A DNA stretch of 6,050 nt from Chloroflexota bacterium (GTDB lineage: Bacteria > Chloroflexota > Limnocylindria > Limnocylindrales > Limnocylindraceae), in contig CANKMK010000037.1 in assembly GCA_947483025.1 (NCBI GenBank), forward strand, positions 1 to 6,050, written 5' to 3'. Made by a program: the position numbers and the translations under genes. The notes beneath the pieces are model-generated. The model saw nothing but the letters and a program-made list of their open reading frames with translations, was not told the DNA's origin and did no database searches. Positions 5,150 to 6,050 of this stretch are shown here, in pieces; within the stretch, counting starts at the first letter, position 1, and each line of letters starts with the position of its first letter.

Positions 5150-6050
5150 GCGCTGGCTCGCTCGGCGCGACGACCGCGCAGTGCAGGCGAGCCGGCTGGC
5201 ACCTGGTCGCGTGCGTGGTACGAGCTGCGCACCAGCGGCCCCGACTCCACATGCTTGAAGCCGAGCGCCAACGCCTCGTCGCGCATCTCGTCGAACTCGG
5301 CTGGCGTGTAGTAGCGCACCAGCGGCAGGTGCTCGGCGGTTGGGCGCAAGTACTGGCCAATCGTCAGCACGTCGCAGTCAACGGCGCGCAGCGCCTGGAA
5401 CGCTTCGGTCAGTTCGGCGCGCTCCTCACCAAGGCCGACCATCAACGAGCTCTTGGTATGCACGGGGTTGCCAAGTTCTGTTGCCATCTCCTTGGCGCGG
5501 CGAATCACCTCAAGCGAGCGCTCCCAGCGGGCGCGCTTGCGCACCGGCTTCTGCAGGCGCTGCACCGTCTCAAGGTTGTGGTCAACGATGTCGGGGGCCG
5601 CCTCCATCACGGCACGAAGTGGCGCCTCTCGGCCGTCAAAGTCAGGGATCAGCACCTCCACACCCGTGTCGGGGGCAAGGACTCGGAGCTCGCGAATGGT
5701 CGCGGCGAAGATCGCAGCACCACCGTCGGCAAGATCGTCGCGGGCAACGCTCGTCACCACGACGTGATCGAGGTTCAGCGAGGCGAGTGCCTCAGCCACG
5801 CGGCGCGGCTCGTCGAGGTCGAGTCCATCGGGGCGGCCGGTCTTCACGGCGCAGAAGCCACAGGCGCGCGTGCAGGTGTCGCCAAGGATCATCACGGTCG
5901 CGGTCCCCTGTTCCCAGCACTCGCCGATGTTTGGGCAGTGCGCCTCTTCACAGACGGTGTTCAGGCTCTGCGTGCGCATCAGCGACTGCAGTTCGCGGTA
6001 GCGCGCGCCGCCTGGGGCCTTGGAACGAATCCACTCCGGATGCTTCGATG
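5146..6050 (-). CDS. lipA: Lipoyl synthase (radical SAM), N-terminus outside window
   Basis: Inserts two sulfurs into octanoyl groups on lipoyl domains of 2-oxoacid dehydrogenases and the glycine cleavage H protein. The visible 300 residues carry both iron-sulfur motifs. The auxiliary cluster is C33-x4-C38-x5-C44 (TVCEEAHCPNIGEC), and the radical SAM cluster is C59-x3-C63-x2-C66 (DTCTRACGFC). VTSVARDDLADGG, VDHNLETV, TKSSLMVGLGE and LTIGQYLRPT follow. RSSYHA near the C-terminus supplies the conserved Ser that ligates the auxiliary cluster. The frame is open through the window edge, and the residues before the internal ATG at 5979 (HPEWIRSK, then RYRELQSLM) match the usual LipA N-terminus. That ATG is therefore internal, and only a short stretch is missing. 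The C-terminal tail after RSSYHA is about 21 residues and Ala/Arg-rich. No lipB is visible; it could lie upstream, outside the window. The stop overlaps the deaminase start by 4 nt. Confidence 0.97.
   Translation of the reverse strand, partial: SKHPEWIRSKAPGGARYRELQSLMRTQSLNTVCEEAHCPNIGECWEQGTATVMILGDTCTRACGFCAVKTGRPDGLDLDEPRRVAEALASLNLDHVVVTSVARDDLADGGAAIFAATIRELRVLAPDTGVEVLIPDFDGREAPLRAVMEAAPDIVDHNLETVQRLQKPVRKRARWERSLEVIRRAKEMATELGNPVHTKSSLMVGLGEERAELTEAFQALRAVDCDVLTIGQYLRPTAEHLPLVRYYTPAEFDEMRDEALALGFKHVESGPLVRSSYHARDQVPAGSPALRGRRAERASA

Noticed and set aside
5977..5979. ATG at 5979 as the lipA start
   Set aside because: The frame continues upstream to the window edge with sequence typical of the LipA N-terminus, so this Met is internal.
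1..6050. Defence system, CRISPR array, toxin-antitoxin pair or secondary-metabolite cluster
   Set aside because: I searched for these and saw no repeats, nuclease or toxin motifs, or modular synthase domains. All recognised genes are metabolic or housekeeping.

Overview
The window is a compact, GC-rich bacterial chromosome segment with housekeeping and salvage genes. It shows no insertion sequences, CRISPR arrays, phage genes or obvious recent transfer. Three features suggest a high-GC Gram-positive-type lineage. They are a soluble ferritin-like acyl-ACP desaturase, several genes with a -10-like hexamer exactly 6 nt before the ATG (leaderless expression), and a lipoprotein signal. The LipA cluster motif reads CTRACGFC rather than the CTRRCDFC form I associate with typical Actinobacteria. 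I therefore lean towards Chloroflexota or a deep-branching actinobacterial relative, with low confidence.

Layout from left to right. Bases 1-167 hold the 3' end of a + strand gene that I do not recognise. It converges, with a 3-nt gap, on a minus-strand block. In order of transcription (right to left) that block is tRNA-Glu(CTC) (3535-3459), a diiron acyl-ACP desaturase (3390-2443), an AstE/AspA-type M14 zinc hydrolase (2374-1343) and an L-Ala-D/L-Glu-type dipeptide epimerase (1352-171) that overlaps the hydrolase stop. A small + strand lipoprotein gene (3639-4094) is divergent from the tRNA. The right end is a second minus-strand pair: lipoyl synthase lipA (5' end beyond the window) and an adenosine-deaminase-family gene joined to it by a GTGA stop/start overlap. 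The deaminase and lipoprotein genes converge and share a CTAG, so each stop codon lies on the other's complement.

How the genes may work together. The hydrolase/epimerase pair resembles the E. coli mpaA-ycjG arrangement for recycling the murein tripeptide L-Ala-gamma-D-Glu-mDap, but uses a different M14 branch. The desaturase and LipA both act on ACP-bound acyl chains, though nothing in the sequence joins them into one operon. The deaminase keeps its zinc and catalytic residues but has Gly at two positions where classical adenosine deaminases use Asp to hold adenosine. It is the most interesting candidate for a changed substrate.

No stretch over 300 bases lacks a gene. The largest non-coding region is 3391-3638 (248 bp), and it is occupied by the tRNA and three promoter-like elements.
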